Of a stretch of DNA of 64,000 nucleotides, positions 1 through 7,258 are shown in pieces. The translations under genes and the position numbers were made by a program. The stretch lies in NCBI GenBank assembly GCA_963761985.1, contig CAVXIT010000003.1, forward strand, positions 62,001 to 126,000, written 5' to 3'. The stretch is from JACCTH01 sp963761985 (GTDB taxonomy: Bacteria > Actinomycetota > Acidimicrobiia > Spongiisociales > ZC4RG35). Numbering within the stretch: the stretch's first letter is position 1; each line of letters opens with the position of its first letter. The notes under the pieces are model-generated. The model was not told where the DNA came from. It saw only the letters and a program-made list of their open reading frames with translations, and did no database searches.

Positions 1-1027
1 GCGCCGGCGCTCCCGCAGCCACGATTCCGGTTGCCAGCAACACCGCAATTGCTCCCACCGCGGCACCTGAAACGAAGGCGGGACGAACCGAAGTGAGGCG
101 CCCCAGGCGCAAATCGGAAAACCGGGCCGAATAACGATCGATGGCGAATCGAAGCGGGGTGAGAAGTACGAGTCCTGCGAGCAGGCCAACCTTGGCTCCG
201 AACTCAGTGCTTTGCGATGCCATCAGCAAGGTGCAGGTGATTCCGAGAATCGACGAGAACCAAATCCGGCCAGCGCGCCCCGAGGGAATCGTCTTCGGAT
301 CGGTGATCATGAAAAAGAGGAAGATCAAGAGCTCCGGGGACGTCATCACGGCCCCCCAGAAGTTGAAACCGCACACCGGGTTCAGCGACCAGGCAGCAGT
401 GATGCAATGTCCCGAGGCTGAGAGCACGCCGAGCCCCGCCGCCAGGGACATCCAGAACGTTGCGGCCAACACCAAAAGCTTGAGGCGCGCGGTGATGAGC
501 AGCCCGCCGGTCAGGATGATCAGGTATGCGACAACCATGCCGGCGGTGAGCGGCGCCCACCAGAAGTCGAGCGGTTCGATGATGTTCGAGCCGAGGACGA
601 GAAAGGCGACGACCAGCCCCAGGTTCGAGGGGTTGAACAGATGCGACCCCCGATAACGGATCACGTATTTGGACACGAGCGAAAGGCCGGCGACCAGCGC
701 GAACAAATGCCAGCCCCGCCAGGACCAGTGGTCCCCGCGTTCCTGCCCCACGATCCGCAGAATGAGGGCCACACCGCTCCCGGTCAGCATCGCGCTGGCC
801 GGCCAGACGATCTCTTTACGGGTGACAAATACCCAGGCGACTTCGATCAGGGCTGAAGTCAGAATCGCGGCGAGAATCTGGGGAATTGAAACCCGAAACC
901 CGAGCGCGACCTGGCCAAGAATGTGAACGGAGATGATGACTGCCGCAAGATGGAGGCGTGGATCTCGGATGTTCGGCAGGACGACCGGATAGGTCGCCGC
1001 TCCGAGACGCATCGTCCTCGCCGTCAT
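1..1027 (-). CDS. RnfD/NqrB-like (UnbU-type) integral membrane protein, C-terminus cut by window edge
   Basis: I translated this directly from the minus strand; the reading frame stays open from an ATG at 1027 (second in-frame ATG at 1012) to the window edge, at least 342 residues. It is strongly hydrophobic, with about nine or ten membrane segments. The motifs FNPSNLGLV and ITDPKTIPSGR match the NQR2/RnfD/RnfE family, whose relatives bind FMN covalently; the UnbU proteins of enediyne and CRTAC1 clusters have the same fold. No Rnf or Nqr partner is visible, so UnbU-type is the better label. It diverges from the selenoprotein gene. The family call is fairly firm; the function is unknown. Confidence 0.75.
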   Translation of the reverse strand, partial: MTARTMRLGAATYPVVLPNIRDPRLHLAAVIISVHILGQVALGFRVSIPQILAAILTSALIEVAWVFVTRKEIVWPASAMLTGSGVALILRIVGQERGDHWSWRGWHLFALVAGLSLVSKYVIRYRGSHLFNPSNLGLVVAFLVLGSNIIEPLDFWWAPLTAGMVVAYLIILTGGLLITARLKLLVLAATFWMSLAAGLGVLSASGHCITAAWSLNPVCGFNFWGAVMTSPELLIFLFFMITDPKTIPSGRAGRIWFSSILGITCTLLMASQSTEFGAKVGLLAGLVLLTPLRFAIDRYSARFSDLRLGRLTSVRPAFVSGAAVGAIAVLLATGIVAAGAPA

Positions 1028-1101
1028 CAATCCATTCTGGCGTATCGTGGCGCCCCCAAATTGATCAAATTGGCGTAGGCGATGACACCAAGAATGGATT
1101 G
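1028..1101. promoter_or_regulatory. Divergent promoter region with an 11-bp inverted repeat
   Basis: CAATCCATTCT at 1028-1038 and its exact reverse complement at 1091-1101 bracket the gap between two divergent genes. Inside lies CAAATTGATCAAATTGG (1057-1073). It contains GATCAAATT, a 9-mer that recurs at 25672, 25687 and 27597. The arrangement suits a shared operator, but no regulator can be named. Confidence 0.4.
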
Positions 1102-1107
1102 TTCAGG

Positions 1108-1716
1108 ATGAATTACAACTACGAGCGGTTTGACGAGTACGTCGAGTCGGGCGAGGACGAGAAGGAGTTCTCGACGTTTTTCGATCAGCTCCATGCCGGT
1201 GATCCTGCGCCAAATGCCACTCTGACCTCACTTGCCGGCGGTGCCAAGGTCCGTCTGGCGGACTTCTGGGCAAACCGAAACCTCGTGATCGAATTCGGCT
1301 CCTATACCTGACCGTACTGCTCGGTAGAGGGTCCTCTACTTTGCGATATCGCTGAGAAGTTCGAAGACACCAATTGGGTCTTCATCTACACCCGGGAAGC
1401 TCATCCAGGCGAAAAAATTGGAGCGCAACAGAGTTTCCAGGAAAAGGTGGCCAACGCCACACGGCTCCGAGATGAGATCGGAATCCGGCGGCCGATATTG
1501 GTCGACGATCTCGAGGGCTCGGCGCATCATGCGTACGGGTTGCTGCCCAACATGACCTGGGTCATCGGACGTGGTGGCCGGATCATCTACAAGGCAGACT
1601 GGACGAGCGCGGCCAACGTCGAGGCTTTCCTGGAGAGGCATGAATCGGGCCGATCACGCCGACCCACGGCAGGGATTGTTGCGCCCCTATCTCACCGAGC
1701 AAGTCGAATTTCGTGA
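1108..1716 (+). CDS. Iodothyronine-deiodinase-like thioredoxin-fold selenoprotein (in-frame TGA = Sec, UxxC motif)
   Basis: The frame opens at ATG 1108, meets TGA at 1309-1311 (codon 68), and continues in the same frame to TGA 1714-1716, giving 202 residues. The sequence around the TGA reads EFGSYT-Sec-PYC. This is the position of selenocysteine in iodothyronine deiodinases (FGSxT-Sec-P), here inside a UxxC redox motif. Further family marks follow it: FIYTREAHPGE, AHHAYGLLPNMTWVI and GRIIYKADW, which match the deiodinase EAHP and AYG...YVI regions. A SECIS-like hairpin follows the TGA. The likely role is a selenium-dependent thiol oxidoreductase or peroxiredoxin-like enzyme; true deiodination is not implied. 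The last 20 or so residues of this frame look non-coding (see 1640-1822). Confidence 0.8.
1309..1340 (+). promoter_or_regulatory. Bacterial SECIS-like hairpin directly after the in-frame TGA
   Basis: GTAGAGG (1324-1330) and CCTCTAC (1333-1339) are perfect reverse complements. Read as a six-pair stem with apical loop GGTC, the loop begins 18 nt after the TGA and its first base is G. Known bacterial SECIS elements put a small loop with a G in its first two positions about 16-37 nt after the UGA. A G-U pair (1323/1340) can extend the stem. Confidence 0.7.
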
Positions 1717-1822
1717 CCTGGACCGCCCGAAGTTCTATTCGCTCCTTGAGCGCAACGGGCCGCGGGCGCGGAGCGAGTTCCATCGGGCTGAGGAGATTTG
1801 GCGACTTCGGGAGAGTTCCTAG
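1640..1822 (+). CDS. Shifted-frame C-terminal segment of the selenoprotein (frameshift) or a small overlapping ORF
   Basis: From ATG 1640 to TAG 1820-1822, in the +1 frame relative to the selenoprotein, runs a 60-residue segment. It has good coding character: GC-rich third positions and a sequence such as LLRPYLTEQVEFRDLDR followed by amphipathic helices rich in charged residues. The selenoprotein frame degenerates into Arg/Ser-rich text at the same point, around 1640-1660. The simplest reading is one gene of about 245-250 residues broken by a one-base indel or a sequencing error. A separate ORF is possible: GGAGAGG precedes the ATG, but only one base away. I do not know a family for this tail. 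Confidence 0.45.
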   Translation: MNRADHADPRQGLLRPYLTEQVEFRDLDRPKFYSLLERNGPRARSEFHRAEEIWRLRESS

Positions 1823-1845
1823 ATCCGTACCATCGCTTCCCGATC

Positions 1846-2904
1846 ATGATCGTCGCCGAAATTCTGCGCGGCCTCGTTGGGGACAAGGCCGCCAATTGGG
1901 ACCCAGTCGGCCTTCAGTTAGGCGACGCCGACGCTGAAGCGAGCTCCGTCGGCGTGTGTCATGAGGTAACGAATCGCGTCGTCGAGGAGGCTGGAGACCT
2001 CGACCTTCTGATCACCTATCACCCTCTTCTGTTCCGGCCCACTCAGCGATTGCGAGCCGGTCACGGCGCCGAAGGTCGCGCCCTGCAGCTGATCAAGCGT
2101 GGCGTGAACCTGGCCGTCGTACACACCGGATGGGACGCAGCACCGGGCGGAACCGCCGACGCACTGGCCGCCACGATCGGCCTCACCGACGTCAGGAGCT
2201 TCGGTTTGATCGAGCCGGCGCTTCGCAAAAAGCTGGTCACGTTCGTTCCTGCCGAGGCGGTAGACGCGGTTACTAACGCTCTAGTCGATGCGGGAGCAGG
2301 AACAATTGGCAACTATCGAGGCTGCTCGTTCCGCTCCGAGGGTGTCGGCACCTTTCGGCCCGAGATCGGAGCGTCACCGACCATCGGAAAGGTGGGAGAA
2401 GAAGAAAAGGTGGGCGAAGTCCGCCTCGAAATGCTCCTCGCCCCTGGCGGAGCGGGTGCGGCGGTGGCCGCCCTGATTCGGTCTCACCCTTACGAGGAGC
2501 CGGCATTTGACCTCATCGACACGGTTTCAAACGCTGGTCTCATCGGTCGAGTCGGAACGTTCGAGGGGAATCTTGCGGACTTGAGCGCAACGCTCCGCTC
2601 GCGCTTGAGAAGCGATCCGCGCATTTCCATCCCCGCCCAGGAAAACGTGCAAAGAGTCGCGGTGCTCCCCGGATCCGGGGGATCATTCATTGCCGACGCC
2701 GCTGCGAGCGGGGCTGACGTCTATGTGACCGGCGACATCAGCCACCACCAGTTTGTCGAGGCGGCGGATCGCGGATTGAGCGCAATAGACGTCGGCCATG
2801 CCGCGAGCGAACAGCCCGGGGTGAAGGCGCTGTTTGACCTCGTCGCCAAAATGATCCCCGACGTGATGGATCTTTCCTACGACCCGACCCCGTGGCACCA
2901 ATGA
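1846..2904 (+). CDS. Nif3-like dinuclear metal centre protein (YqfO/YbgI family)
   Basis: Encodes 352 residues from ATG 1846, which gives the family N-terminus (MIVAEILRGLVG..NWDPVGLQLGD). A TTG at 1798 would add 16 residues that do not look conserved. Family marks include DLLITYHPLLF (usually HHP), VVHTGWDAAPGGTADALA, and the C-terminal metal-site segment YVTGDISHHQF with VGHAASEQPG. The middle carries the YqfO-type insert (RGCSFRSEGVGTFRP). Nif3 proteins form hexamers around a two-metal site; their reaction is disputed, with a GTP-cyclohydrolase-I-like role proposed. It overlaps the zinc-ribbon gene by ATGA, as in the mycobacterial Nif3 / zinc-ribbon / RNase H cluster. Confidence 0.92.
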   Translation: MIVAEILRGLVGDKAANWDPVGLQLGDADAEASSVGVCHEVTNRVVEEAGDLDLLITYHPLLFRPTQRLRAGHGAEGRALQLIKRGVNLAVVHTGWDAAPGGTADALAATIGLTDVRSFGLIEPALRKKLVTFVPAEAVDAVTNALVDAGAGTIGNYRGCSFRSEGVGTFRPEIGASPTIGKVGEEEKVGEVRLEMLLAPGGAGAAVAALIRSHPYEEPAFDLIDTVSNAGLIGRVGTFEGNLADLSATLRSRLRSDPRISIPAQENVQRVAVLPGSGGSFIADAAASGADVYVTGDISHHQFVEAADRGLSAIDVGHAASEQPGVKALFDLVAKMIPDVMDLSYDPTPWHQ

Positions 2905-3611
2905 CTCTGGACTCCGGTCTCTCAGATCTGCTCGACCTCCAAGACGTCGATCTGGCGATCGATCGGCTCCTCCATCAGCGTCAAACCCTGCCCGTACTCG
3001 CCGAGTATCAGGCAACCGGGGGAGTGCGGGACGGAGTTGCCGCCCGGCTGGCCGAGCGGAACGACGCCCTCCGCCAAGCTGAACGGGACCTTGACAAGGC
3101 CGAAGGGGAACTAGAGATCCTGGAGGCCAAGCTCAAGGAAAGCGAGACGCGCCTTTTCGCCGGCGGAATGAGCGGGCGGGAGACCGAACAAAAGCGTCTC
3201 GAGGTCCAATCGTTGCGCGGCCAGCAGGCGACGATGGAGTCAAGAGTGCTCGGGCTCATCGAGGTCGTCGATCCGATGCGCGAAGAGTCGAACCTTCTCG
3301 AGAGAGAGCTAGCTCGCCATAACGAGAAGCTTGCGGGCCACGAAGCCGAGATCGCCGCGGCCTGGGCGGAGATCGATGCCCAAATTGCCCGCCGGGAGGA
3401 GACCAAGGCCGAGCTGGCCAAACCGATCTCCGCCGATCTCATGATCCTCTACGAACAGCTGCGTCGCTCGAAGCAAGGGGTGGCAGTCGGACGGCTCACC
3501 GCTGGGGTTTGTGGCGGCTGTCATCTCAGCCTTTCTTTACCCGAGCAAGCCGAGGCTGCCGACTGGGACCCGCCCCGCTGCATCCACTGCATGCGGATCC
3601 TGGTGCTTTGA
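2901..3611 (+). CDS. Coiled-coil protein with C-terminal C4 zinc ribbon
   Basis: Encodes 236 residues starting at ATG 2901, inside the ATGA overlap with nif3. Residues of about 30-170 form a long charged coiled coil rich in Glu, Arg and Lys. The C-terminus carries CGGCHLSLS and CIHCMRIL, two CxxC pairs that make a C4 zinc ribbon. Homologues in actinobacteria sit between Nif3 and RNase H, as here, and are often described as putative nucleic-acid-binding proteins of unknown role. RNase H begins on the base after this stop codon, so the genes are almost certainly co-transcribed. Confidence 0.9.
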   Translation: MTLDSGLSDLLDLQDVDLAIDRLLHQRQTLPVLAEYQATGGVRDGVAARLAERNDALRQAERDLDKAEGELEILEAKLKESETRLFAGGMSGRETEQKRLEVQSLRGQQATMESRVLGLIEVVDPMREESNLLERELARHNEKLAGHEAEIAAAWAEIDAQIARREETKAELAKPISADLMILYEQLRRSKQGVAVGRLTAGVCGGCHLSLSLPEQAEAADWDPPRCIHCMRILVL

Positions 3612-4025
3612 GTGCCAGGAACCTGGGTCCTATATACCGACGGCGCTTCGCGCGGTAACCCGGGCCCGGCATCGATCGGAGCCGTTCTCTACAGCTGGGT
3701 CGAGGGCGAACCTTTGGTCGAAGTCGATCGCGTCAGCGAGGCCATCGGGGAGGCCACCAACAACGTGGCCGAATACCGCGCCGTAATCGCGGGGCTCAAG
3801 ATTGCTCAGGCCCAGGAGCCGGATTTGCTCTGGTTGCGAGCGGACAGCTTGCTCTTGATCCGACAACTCGAAGGTCGGTTCAAAGTCAAGAATCCTGCTC
3901 TGATCGAACTCCATCGCCAGGCTCGCGCCTCCCTCGAGAACTTTCCTTATCGCCTGGAGCACGTGCCTCGCGAGCAGAACACCGTGGCCGATCGCCTGGC
4001 GAATCTCGCGCTCGACCTCAGGTAG
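3612..4025 (+). CDS. Ribonuclease HI family protein
   Basis: A GTG at 3612 directly follows the zinc-ribbon stop and encodes 137 residues. YTDGASRGNPGPASIG gives the first catalytic Asp, NNVAEYRA the catalytic Glu, RADSLLLIRQLEG the second Asp and NTVADRLAN the last Asp. The enzyme should cut RNA in RNA-DNA hybrids in the cytoplasm. In mycobacteria the equivalent protein is fused to a CobC-like acid phosphatase; here the phosphatase half is absent and the protein is a stand-alone RNase H. Confidence 0.92.
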   Translation: MPGTWVLYTDGASRGNPGPASIGAVLYSWVEGEPLVEVDRVSEAIGEATNNVAEYRAVIAGLKIAQAQEPDLLWLRADSLLLIRQLEGRFKVKNPALIELHRQARASLENFPYRLEHVPREQNTVADRLANLALDLR

Positions 4026-4028
4026 ACC

Positions 4029-4472
4029 TTGCTCCTCTGGCACGTCGCTGGCGCCATCTTCTTGTTCGGATGGATCTTTCGCGATCCCAAAGTCGACGTC
4101 CGCCTGTTGGCTTTGGGCGCCTTGACCCCTGACGTTGTCGACTTCGTCGTCGGGCTTTTTGTGGGTGGTGTCACAGTGTCCCGGATCGGCCACTCGCTCC
4201 TCCTTCCGACTCTGACCGCTGTGGCAATTCTCCTGACGACCCGGCGCGGACGTCGCCGGCGGAATTTGATGACCCTGGTGGTCGCCTGGCTTTTTCACCT
4301 CGTGCTGCAAGGGACTTGGTTCGATGGCGAGGTCTTCCTTTGGCCGTTCCTCGGCGCGGAGCTGGCGCCATCCCTGCCGGGCACCATCTGGACGCGCGCC
4401 GCTGAACCCTGGCGCTGGGTGAAGGAAGCGGCCGGCTTTGTCTACCTGTGGACCCGGCTACGGTCGCCCTGA
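4029..4472 (+). CDS. Small membrane protein, distantly like YdjM/DUF457 proteins
   Basis: A TTG at 4029, three bases after the RNase H stop, opens a 147-residue protein with about four hydrophobic segments. The segment DVRLLALGALTPDVVDFV recalls the LGaLLPDiD motif of the YdjM/DUF457 membrane-bound hydrolase-like family, and a His in IGHSLLLP fits that family. An Arg-rich stretch (TTRRGRRRRN) lies between segments. It is in the same transcription unit as nif3 and the RNase H gene. The family link is tentative and no function can be given. Confidence 0.6.
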   Translation: MLLWHVAGAIFLFGWIFRDPKVDVRLLALGALTPDVVDFVVGLFVGGVTVSRIGHSLLLPTLTAVAILLTTRRGRRRRNLMTLVVAWLFHLVLQGTWFDGEVFLWPFLGAELAPSLPGTIWTRAAEPWRWVKEAAGFVYLWTRLRSP

Positions 4473-5446
4473 TGGAGCTTGCCGTCAGCGCGACCAGCCC
4501 GGGATGGTCCGTCGCTCAGCTGGCTGAGCTGTGCGAGTTCGCTGAAGGGCTCGGATTTCGACAGGCTTGGGAAGCCGAAGTGGCGGGACCCGATCCGTTC
4601 GTTCTCGCCACGGCCATCGCGGCACGCACCAAAACAATGGAGATAGGTGTAGCCGCGGTTCCCGTCTACACGCGCAGCGCTACCACGTTGGCGACATCGG
4701 CTCTCTCGGTTAGCAACGTGCTCGGTGGGCGGACCTTTCGTCTAGGCCTGGGCAGCTCGAGCGAGGTGATCGTCTCGGGATGGCACGGCCTGGATTTCAC
4801 GGACCATCTCCGCCGGGTGCGGGAAACGGTCGAAAGCATCCGGGCGATTCTCAATGGGGACGCTGAGTACGTCGGAAAGACCATTTCGATGAGGAAGTTT
4901 CGACCAGCTGTGTCTCCCGCGGGTCCAGTTGAGGTCTGGGTGGCAGGCCTGCGACCGCGCATGCTGGCGCTGGCCGGAGCTGTCGCAGATGGCGTGTGTC
5001 TCAATCTGATGCCGCCTCGTGTCGTCTACGACCAACTCGCTGCGGTAGCGGGCGGGGCTGAATCCGCAGGCAGAGAGACTCCGAAAGGGGTAATGGCGCG
5101 CCTTCAGGTGCTGGTGACCGATAACGCTCGATCAGCGCGCGCAATGCTCCGCTCCGAGTTTCTCGGTCCGTATCTGGCTCAACCGGTATACAACCGCTTC
5201 CTCGATTGGATGGGATATCCCGAGGAGGCCCAAGCCATCGCAGAGGCGTGGGGCCGGCGCGATCGGTCGGCGTTGGCCGCCTCGATTCCCGATCGCCTGG
5301 TTGATGAGCTTGCTCTGATCGGCAATCGTTCCGAGGTCAGGGCACGCCTCGACGACTTCGCGGAGGCGGGGGTGACCGTGGCCGCCATATCCGTTCTGGT
5401 TCCGGACCGTCAGGTCGTCGAAGAAACTCTGCGATCCCTAGTTTGA
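4472..5446 (+). CDS. LLM-class F420-dependent oxidoreductase
   Basis: Encodes 324 residues from ATG 4472, overlapping the previous stop as TGATG. It is a luciferase-like TIM barrel: FAEGLGFRQAWEAEV at the N-terminus, an early strand with KTMEIGVAAVPVYTRS, FRLGLGSSSEV, and VWVAGLRPRMLALAGAVAD with the loop typical of F420-dependent members. It probably transfers hydride between reduced F420 and an unknown substrate. FMN dependence cannot be excluded from sequence alone. It is the last gene of the plus-strand cluster and converges on the SCO1664 gene. Confidence 0.85.
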   Translation: MELAVSATSPGWSVAQLAELCEFAEGLGFRQAWEAEVAGPDPFVLATAIAARTKTMEIGVAAVPVYTRSATTLATSALSVSNVLGGRTFRLGLGSSSEVIVSGWHGLDFTDHLRRVRETVESIRAILNGDAEYVGKTISMRKFRPAVSPAGPVEVWVAGLRPRMLALAGAVADGVCLNLMPPRVVYDQLAAVAGGAESAGRETPKGVMARLQVLVTDNARSARAMLRSEFLGPYLAQPVYNRFLDWMGYPEEAQAIAEAWGRRDRSALAASIPDRLVDELALIGNRSEVRARLDDFAEAGVTVAAISVLVPDRQVVEETLRSLV

Positions 5447-5459
5447 CTACCAGCCCTGA

Positions 5460-6155
5460 CTACCAGACCGGCCAGGGAATCGCCGGACGATCGGTCGGCG
5501 GGGCGGGATGGGTCCCCGCGGACAACAGGTCGGCCACGCGCCGTTGCAGGGCCGTGAGCGCACTCGCATCGAGAAGTCTGGCCATGATCCTCCCAAGGTC
5601 ATCGGAGAGCGCGACCTTGACGGTCGCGAGCGCCTGCAAGTGCTCTGTCGGGATTTGGCGGCCGGCCAATCCCCACAGCACCGTCCGCAATTTCGGTTCA
5701 GGGTGGAAGGTGAGGCCGTTGTCGATGGCCCAGAGGTGACCGTTTTCGGATAACAGATGGCCGAGCTTGCGGTCGGCGTTGTTGGAGATGACGTCGAGTA
5801 TTGCCAGCGGCCAAAGCGCCTCGTTGACCAACGGAACAAAGAGAGGGCGCGGGTCGAAGTCTTCGTCAGCCTCGACGAATCGTTGAGCGGAGCCCGGACC
5901 AAGGGGACCATCGGCCAGCGCGGTATAGGGGATGAGGCTGAAACCGAGCGCTTCGGATAGCAGGTAGGTCGCCACCTCCCGACGCGGCAATGTCGTGGCG
6001 TCGAAGTCCCAAAGCTCGGTCATCGCCCGCTCCGCTTTGTACACCCATTTGTCCCCGGCCGCGTCTTTGGCGAGCAAGGTGAGGTTGGACGCTGAAACGA
6101 ACTCACCGATGATCTCGGTCAGTTCGACGCGCGGCTGATCAGATGTGATGACCAT
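5460..6155 (-). CDS. SCO1664 family protein (PI3/4-kinase-like fold)
   Basis: Encodes 231 residues. WVYKAER near residue 37 supplies a nucleotide-binding Lys. DVISNNADRKLGHLL is a kinase-like catalytic loop, and WAIDNGLTFHPE supplies the metal-binding Asp that follows. These match the SCO1664 family, a bacterial relative of phosphoinositide/protein kinases with unknown substrate. It overlaps the DUF3090 gene by 17 bases and completes the conserved actinobacterial trio with that gene and the histidine phosphatase. Phosphotransferase activity is an inference from the motifs. Confidence 0.85.
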   Translation of the reverse strand: MVITSDQPRVELTEIIGEFVSASNLTLLAKDAAGDKWVYKAERAMTELWDFDATTLPRREVATYLLSEALGFSLIPYTALADGPLGPGSAQRFVEADEDFDPRPLFVPLVNEALWPLAILDVISNNADRKLGHLLSENGHLWAIDNGLTFHPEPKLRTVLWGLAGRQIPTEHLQALATVKVALSDDLGRIMARLLDASALTALQRRVADLLSAGTHPAPPTDRPAIPWPVW

Positions 6156-6630
6156 TGCTCGAAGGGCAGCGGTGACCTTCTGGATTCATCGGTAGCTGAC
6201 AACGCGGACAAATCGGTCGTCCTGCTGCGACGACTTTTGCGGCGACCAGGGCCATGGCCCGGAATTGCTCGGCGGTGACAATGAAGCGGACCTCGTCTTC
6301 CGCCTCTTCTGACCCGAACACCAAGGTGATGAACTCGTTCGCCACGATGGCGATCGCGATCGTTGAAACGCGAAACGACAGCGATTCGGGTTGGGTGATC
6401 TCGAGGCCGCTCGCCACCAGATGTTCGACCGCTCCTTCGTCGATGTTCAAACCGGCGGCAGACAAGAGTTGTAGCCCCCGCTCGGCGAGGTCGGCGACCT
6501 GGGTCTTCTCGCAAGGAAATGTGTGGACCTCGGCATTGGCCGTCACCTCGAGGAAGAAGAATCGGGAACCTGGCTCGCCGATGGCGCCGGCGACAAATCG
6601 TTCTGCCGGTCCGAGGTCTTTCAATGCCAT
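6139..6630 (-). CDS. DUF3090 family protein with C-terminal zinc-binding motif
   Basis: Encodes 163 residues. The body matches DUF3090: an N-terminal beta-rich part with PGSRFFFLEV, and a middle segment with FRVSTIAIAI. The C-terminus ends CPRCQLPMNPEGHRCPSSNG, a likely zinc site of three Cys and one His. Its start overlaps the phosphatase stop by ten bases. DUF3090, SCO1664 and this phosphatase type co-occur in many actinobacteria, which suggests one pathway, but the function is not known to me. Confidence 0.88.
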   Translation of the reverse strand: MALKDLGPAERFVAGAIGEPGSRFFFLEVTANAEVHTFPCEKTQVADLAERGLQLLSAAGLNIDEGAVEHLVASGLEITQPESLSFRVSTIAIAIVANEFITLVFGSEEAEDEVRFIVTAEQFRAMALVAAKVVAAGRPICPRCQLPMNPEGHRCPSSNGHHI

Positions 6631-7226
6631 GTCGAGGGATCTCCGTTGCTATTGAGCGCAAGCAACCGCGGCCAGGTTCCCAGATCGAGAACGGTCACCG
6701 AGGCAGGCGCAACCGCAATGCGGTTGAAAAGGTCGAGCGGCTGTCCCAGATAGTGGGAAGCAATGGCCTTGATCGGGTCACCGTGGCTGACGAGGGCGAT
6801 GGTGGCTTGGCGATGACGCGCGGCTAATTCTTCGCACGTTGCGACTGCCCTCTGCTGAGCCGCGAGAATCGTTTCACCGCCCGGAAACCCGGCGCGGGAG
6901 GGGGTTTTGATCACCGTCTGCCAGTTTCGCAGCGGACGCAATGACTTCATGGTCCGCCCCGACCATTTTCCATAGTCCACTTCGAGCAGGCCGGGATGGG
7001 GTATGACCTTCCGCTTCTGCCGGGCCGCGATGGGTGCGGCCGTCTCCATGGCGCGTTCGAGCGGCGATGAGTAGATGGCGCTAATTCGGATGCTCGAGAG
7101 GCGCTCGCCCAGTTTCTCGGCCATCTGCTGGCCCTGTTCGTTCAACGAGTAACCGGCGAGGCGGCCGCTCAACGAACGACCGGTCTCCCTCGTCGGAGCA
7201 TGCCTGATCAGCAGAAGTCGGGCCAC
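6621..7226 (-). CDS. Histidine phosphatase family protein (MSMEG_4193-type phosphomutase-like)
   Basis: A GTG at 7226 opens 201 residues. LLLIRHAPTRETG carries the phosphate-accepting His of the RHG/RHA superfamily, YSSPLERAMETA the second phosphate-binding Arg, and LVSHGDPIKAI the catalytic His near the C-terminus. The glutamate proton donor lies in HPGLLEVDYGKWSG. It is the first gene of the trio phosphatase / DUF3090 / SCO1664 on the minus strand. The substrate is unknown; phosphomutase is only the family name. Confidence 0.88.
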   Translation of the reverse strand: MARLLLIRHAPTRETGRSLSGRLAGYSLNEQGQQMAEKLGERLSSIRISAIYSSPLERAMETAAPIAARQKRKVIPHPGLLEVDYGKWSGRTMKSLRPLRNWQTVIKTPSRAGFPGGETILAAQQRAVATCEELAARHRQATIALVSHGDPIKAIASHYLGQPLDLFNRIAVAPASVTVLDLGTWPRLLALNSNGDPSTWH

Positions 7227-7258
7227 AGAACGAGGGTAATTCAGTGGGCGGTTGCTTA

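Noticed and set aside
141..656. Plus-strand ORF of 171 codons
   Set aside because: It is antisense to the RnfD/UnbU-like gene, which has clear family motifs; the plus-strand product is Arg/Pro/Ser-rich without motifs.
1309..1311. TGA as a simple nonsense mutation
   Set aside because: It falls at the known Sec position, is followed by Pro and a UxxC Cys, and has a SECIS-like hairpin; a chance mutation there is less likely, though the downstream frameshift keeps the idea open.
3630..4310. Minus-strand ORF of 226 codons
   Set aside because: It lies opposite RNase H and the membrane-protein gene, both with better evidence.
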